Shown: positions 51,979-54,235 of the stretch, piece by piece
How positions within the stretch are numbered: the stretch's first letter is position 1
How the letters are laid out: every line of letters starts with the position of its first letter
Assembly: GCA_022826945.1 (NCBI GenBank)
Contig: JAJDTY010000035.1
Location: forward strand, 1-54,235
Origin: Candidatus Binatia bacterium
GTDB lineage: Bacteria > Desulfobacterota > Binatia > Bin18
Direction: 5' to 3'
DNA length: 54,235 nt
Program-made: the position numbers and the translations under genes
The notes under the pieces: generated by a model
What the model was told of the DNA's origin: nothing
The model's database searches: none
Seen by the model: the letters and a program-made list of their open reading frames with translations, nothing else

Positions 51979-53280
51979 TTATTCTGTCTGCGCAAACACG
52001 CGCGCAAAGATACGGTCCGTATGCCGTAGCGCGTGACGGGCGTCAAAGAGCCGGTCGATTTCAGCCGGCTCCAACAGCCGGGTAATATCCGGGTCCTGGC
52101 GCACCTCGGCGGCAAAGGAGGCCTGGTGCTCCCAGACCTTCATGGCGTTGCGCTGGACCCAGCGATAGGCCTCTTCGCGGGCAATGCCCTTGCGGACCAG
52201 GGCCAGGAGCAGATGTTCGGAATAAATCGCTTCCCCGAGTACGGCCATATTGGCCTGCATCCGCTCGGGACGAACGACCATCCGGTCCACCAGCGTCGTC
52301 AGCCGGGCCAGCATAAAGTCGAGCAGCGTGGTGGCGTCCGGGCCGATCACCCGTTCGACCGAGGAGTGGCTGATATCCCGCTCATGCCAGAGGGGCACGT
52401 TCTCCAGGGCCGACAACGCGTAGCCGCGCAGCAGGCGCGCCAAGCCGCTCACGTTTTCCAACTGCCACGGGTTGCGCTTATGCGGCATGGCCGACGAGCC
52501 CTTCTGGCCGGGCGTGAACGGCTCCTGGACCTCAAAGACTTCGGTGCGTTGCAGATGACGCAGCTCGGTCGCGATCCGGTCGAGCGAGCTGCCGATCAGC
52601 GCCAGGGTCGAGAAAAAGGAGGCATGCCGGTCGCGCGGGACCACCTGGGTGGCAATGGTTTCCGGCTCCAGCCCCAGGCGCGCGCACACGGCGGCTTCGA
52701 TCGCGGGATCGATATTGGCGTACGTGCCGACCGCGCCCGAGATTTTGCCGACCGCAATCTCGCGGCGGGCGTGCTCCAGGCGGGCCTTGTTGCGTTCCAT
52801 CTCGGCGAACCAGTGGGCGACCTTGAGACCGAAGGTGATCGGCTCGGCATGGACGCCGTGGCTGCGGCCGATCATGACCGTGTCCTGATGTTCCCGGGCG
52901 CGCCGCCGCAGCACGGCGAGCAGCGTGTCCAGGTCGGCCAGCAGTTCATCCGTTGCCTCACACAGTTGTACGGCAAAGCCGGTATCAATCACGTCCGACG
53001 AGGTCAGGCCGAGGTGCAGATAGCGTCCTTCCGGGCCGACGCTTTCGGCCACGGCCGTGACAAAGGCGACCACGTCGTGTTTGACCTCGGCCTCGATCTC
53101 CTGCATGCGGCCAATATCAAGCCGGGCGCGTTGTCTCAGCTGGGGGATCACGTCCGCCGGGATGTCGCCGCGCTCGGCCAGGGCCTCGCACGCCAGCAGT
53201 TCGACTTCCAGCCAGGCGGAAAACTTATTCTCCTCCGACCAGATTTTACGCAGGGCCGGGCGGGTGTAACGTTCGATCAT
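51979..53280 (-). CDS. purB: Adenylosuccinate lyase
   Basis: Cleaves SAICAR and adenylosuccinate, releasing fumarate, in purine synthesis. The superfamily signature GSSAMPHKRNP is present, with the catalytic regions MIGRSHGVHAEPITFG and LTSSDVIDTGF. The 433-residue length is normal for the short bacterial form. It is the first gene of the minus-strand purB-purS-purQ-purL-purF unit; the promoter must lie in the 309-bp region upstream, but I could not pick it out. No clear ribosome site precedes the ATG. Confidence 0.96.
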   Translation of the reverse strand: MIERYTRPALRKIWSEENKFSAWLEVELLACEALAERGDIPADVIPQLRQRARLDIGRMQEIEAEVKHDVVAFVTAVAESVGPEGRYLHLGLTSSDVIDTGFAVQLCEATDELLADLDTLLAVLRRRAREHQDTVMIGRSHGVHAEPITFGLKVAHWFAEMERNKARLEHARREIAVGKISGAVGTYANIDPAIEAAVCARLGLEPETIATQVVPRDRHASFFSTLALIGSSLDRIATELRHLQRTEVFEVQEPFTPGQKGSSAMPHKRNPWQLENVSGLARLLRGYALSALENVPLWHERDISHSSVERVIGPDATTLLDFMLARLTTLVDRMVVRPERMQANMAVLGEAIYSEHLLLALVRKGIAREEAYRWVQRNAMKVWEHQASFAAEVRQDPDITRLLEPAEIDRLFDARHALRHTDRIFARVFAQTE

Positions 53281-53589
53281 GAGCGCAGTGCTATCAGAAG
53301 TTCAGCAGCGACCAAAGAGGGGGCGGTTGAACTGTGCGTCTTTAAGTCGTGCACTATCTTTGCCCTTTCCCTTCCTCTTTTCCTTAATGAATAAACTCTG
53401 CGGGGTGTCTGCCCCGCGACCGAGGCCGCGTCTGCTGTGTAGGGGCAATAGTTGATACGGGTGAAAACTAGGCGGGAGCAGGCATCTTGGTACTGGCCTA
53501 AATAGGCAGTTTTCTGAAATAAGGCAGTTGCGATGCAAAGTAGGCAGTTAAGGGGTCTGTCCGTGCCACACAGTAGGGGCGTTCGACAC
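53281..53589. other. Intergenic region upstream of purB
   Basis: No gene is seen here. GCGGGG (53400-53405) faces CCCCGC (53412-53417), a 6-bp hairpin with a 6-nt loop; on the purB strand it is about 120 nt before the start and could be part of a leader. I do not recognise a purine riboswitch or a clear promoter. The left part of a repeat cluster (53489-53549) lies near the right edge. Confidence 0.5.
53489..53549. repeat. Left repeat cluster: GGTACTGGCCTAA plus three AGGCAGTT motifs
   Basis: The 13-mer GGTACTGGCCTAA (53489-53501) recurs exactly at 54017-54029. It is followed by AGGCAGTT at 53504, 53522 and 53542, spaced 18 and 20 bp. The inverse (AACTGCCTA) lies next to the right-hand 13-mer. 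The arrangement looks like the end of a mobile element or a set of protein-binding sites. Confidence 0.6.
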
Positions 53590-53940
53590 TCACCACTGCC
53601 CAGATATATAGTCCTCTGGCCCATCCGGGCTGGGAGTTGGCCCATAATCCACCCCATAGCCATGGAGTTTTGCCTCGGGAACCGGCACACACGTCTCTTC
53701 ATCACACACGGCGGCGCCATCAGGCAGAACTACGCCCTGACCAATCACGGCTTGCTGTTGACCGTCTTGGGCATACGCCATGAACACTTCGCGCTCGGCC
53801 TGCCCTTCACAGTGGTCCGGGGGCGGCGGGATGCCATTGCCCGCCACATAGCAATCATTACCCATCACAAACGCTGGGGTCTCTGCTGTGGCGCAGGACC
53901 CCAGCAGGAGCAACATTGCCAGTCCTATTACCATCACCAT
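53590..53940 (-). CDS. Hypothetical lipoprotein
   Basis: A 116-residue protein with a signal peptide and clear lipobox (LLLLGSC, Cys16). The mature part has four more cysteines (NDCYVAG, PDHCEG, VCDEETCVPV), likely two disulfides, and a Gly/Pro-rich end. I do not recognise a family. AAGGAAG lies 12 bp before the ATG. It is bracketed by the repeat clusters at 53489-53549 and 54017-54048 and has no gene partner, so it may be cargo of a small element. Function unknown. Confidence 0.65.
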   Translation of the reverse strand: MVMVIGLAMLLLLGSCATAETPAFVMGNDCYVAGNGIPPPPDHCEGQAEREVFMAYAQDGQQQAVIGQGVVLPDGAAVCDEETCVPVPEAKLHGYGVDYGPTPSPDGPEDYISGQW

Positions 53941-54016
53941 GCGCCCATATCTTCCTTAATCATCAGGGGATCAGCATAGAGGATATATTCTTGACTGCAA
54001 GATAGCCTTCAGACGG

Positions 54017-54048
54017 GGTACTGGCCTAATTTGACGTCGAACTGCCTA
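54017..54048. repeat. Right repeat cluster: GGTACTGGCCTAA plus AACTGCCTA
   Basis: Second exact copy of the 13-mer found at 53489-53501, followed by AACTGCCTA (54040-54048), the reverse complement of the TAGGCAGTT motif of the left cluster. The two clusters flank 515 bp holding one lipoprotein gene. Confidence 0.6.
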
Positions 54049-54070
54049 CTTTTTTGGGCGAAGTCACTGA

Positions 54071-54109
54071 TTTTCCAATGGCTCAGAAGCTTCAAACGGC
54101 CTAATTAGG
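54071..54109. repeat. Dispersed palindromic repeat, copy B
   Basis: Matches copy A at 38270-38308 at 32 of 39 positions without gaps (TTTTCCAATGGCTCAGAAGC, then TTCAAACGGCCTAATTAGG). It lies 47 bp before the putative transposase start. Confidence 0.55.
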
Positions 54110-54156
54110 GTAATAACATACTTGGCTAAGTGAGGGGCTGTGGTAGCCTGTTGGGC

Positions 54157-54235
54157 ATGACCCAGCCCCCCCGCACTCTGCAAGACGCCATTCGCTATTT
54201 CAGCGACGAGCAACGCGGCATTGACGCCCTGGTCG
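54157..54235 (+). CDS. Probable IS1595-family transposase, 5' end only
   Basis: The last 79 bases give MTQPPRTLQDAIRYFSDEQR and a few more residues, cut by the window edge. The pattern PxTLxEAIRYFSD is how many IS1595-type transposases begin, just before their zinc-binding Cys cluster. Only 26 codons are visible, so the call is tentative; a different protein cannot be excluded. Repeats just upstream (54017-54109) would fit the end of an insertion sequence. Confidence 0.5.
   Translation, partial: MTQPPRTLQDAIRYFSDEQRGIDALV

Noticed and set aside
53341..53480. Possible purine riboswitch before purB
   Set aside because: Only a single GC hairpin is present; the three-way junction and conserved loop sequences are not seen.

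Overview
The window is a GC-rich piece of a Gram-negative bacterial chromosome, almost all of it housekeeping genes. Gene order (plsX-fabD-fabG-acpP, nrdR-ribD-ribBA-ribH-nusB, leuS-lptE...rpsT/murJ, rimP-nusA-ylxR-infB-DUF503-rbfA-truB...rpsO-pnp-dut) and an LPS-assembly lipoprotein LptE point to a deltaproteobacterial-grade lineage (Desulfobacterota or a related uncultured group). That placement is an inference; no rRNA is present. Start codons are often GTG, and many genes overlap by an ATGA or by one base.

Layout. 1-3240: Sua5-type tRNA-modification gene (cut by the left edge) and monomeric isocitrate dehydrogenase on the other strand. 3406-9102: a YCF48-type beta-propeller lipoprotein, then a CoA-ester cluster: SDR, HMG-CoA-synthase-like protein fused to a zinc-ribbon/OB domain, thiolase, acyl-CoA dehydrogenase. 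9284-9947: wrecked toxin-antitoxin DNA in which a VapC start is joined to a HigB end. 10326-22950: DUF177, rpmF, fatty-acid, glyA, nrdR, riboflavin, nusB, leuS and lptE genes. 22951-24176: a decaying accessory island (broken DUF433/DUF5615 pair, a truncated WYL regulator, a cas-less type I-E CRISPR remnant) where holA is usually found. 24177-28465: rpsT, murJ, mazG, RNase HIII, purN with a comF fragment. 28755-30370: a second zinc-ribbon/OB plus thiolase pair. 30490-41383: greA, the translation/transcription operon, rpsO, pnp, dut. 41488-46568: tRNA-Gly, polA, crotonase, bolA, sugar epimerase. 46565-53280: pgsA and purF-purL-purQ-purS-purB on the minus strand. 53281-54235: a lipoprotein gene among short repeats, then the first codons of a probable IS1595-type transposase.

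How genes work together. The pur genes cover several steps of IMP/AMP synthesis. ribD, the GTP cyclohydrolase II half of ribBA and ribH give part of the riboflavin pathway, but the DHBP-synthase half of RibBA has lost key residues and no riboflavin synthase gene is present. plsX, fabD, fabG and acpP feed fatty-acid and phospholipid synthesis, without fabH or fabF alongside. The SDR, thiolases, DUF35-type proteins, acyl-CoA dehydrogenase and crotonase suggest breakdown or remodelling of an unknown acyl-CoA.

I did not find an intact new defence or secretion system. The most informative signals are: (1) a CRISPR-Cas locus collapsed to a WYL stub abutting three repeats; (2) a VapC/HigB deletion junction; (3) toxins lost or broken at all four toxin-antitoxin loci; (4) a RibBA with a probably dead DHBP-synthase domain; (5) an HMG-CoA-synthase fold lacking its catalytic residues and fused to a DUF35 domain.
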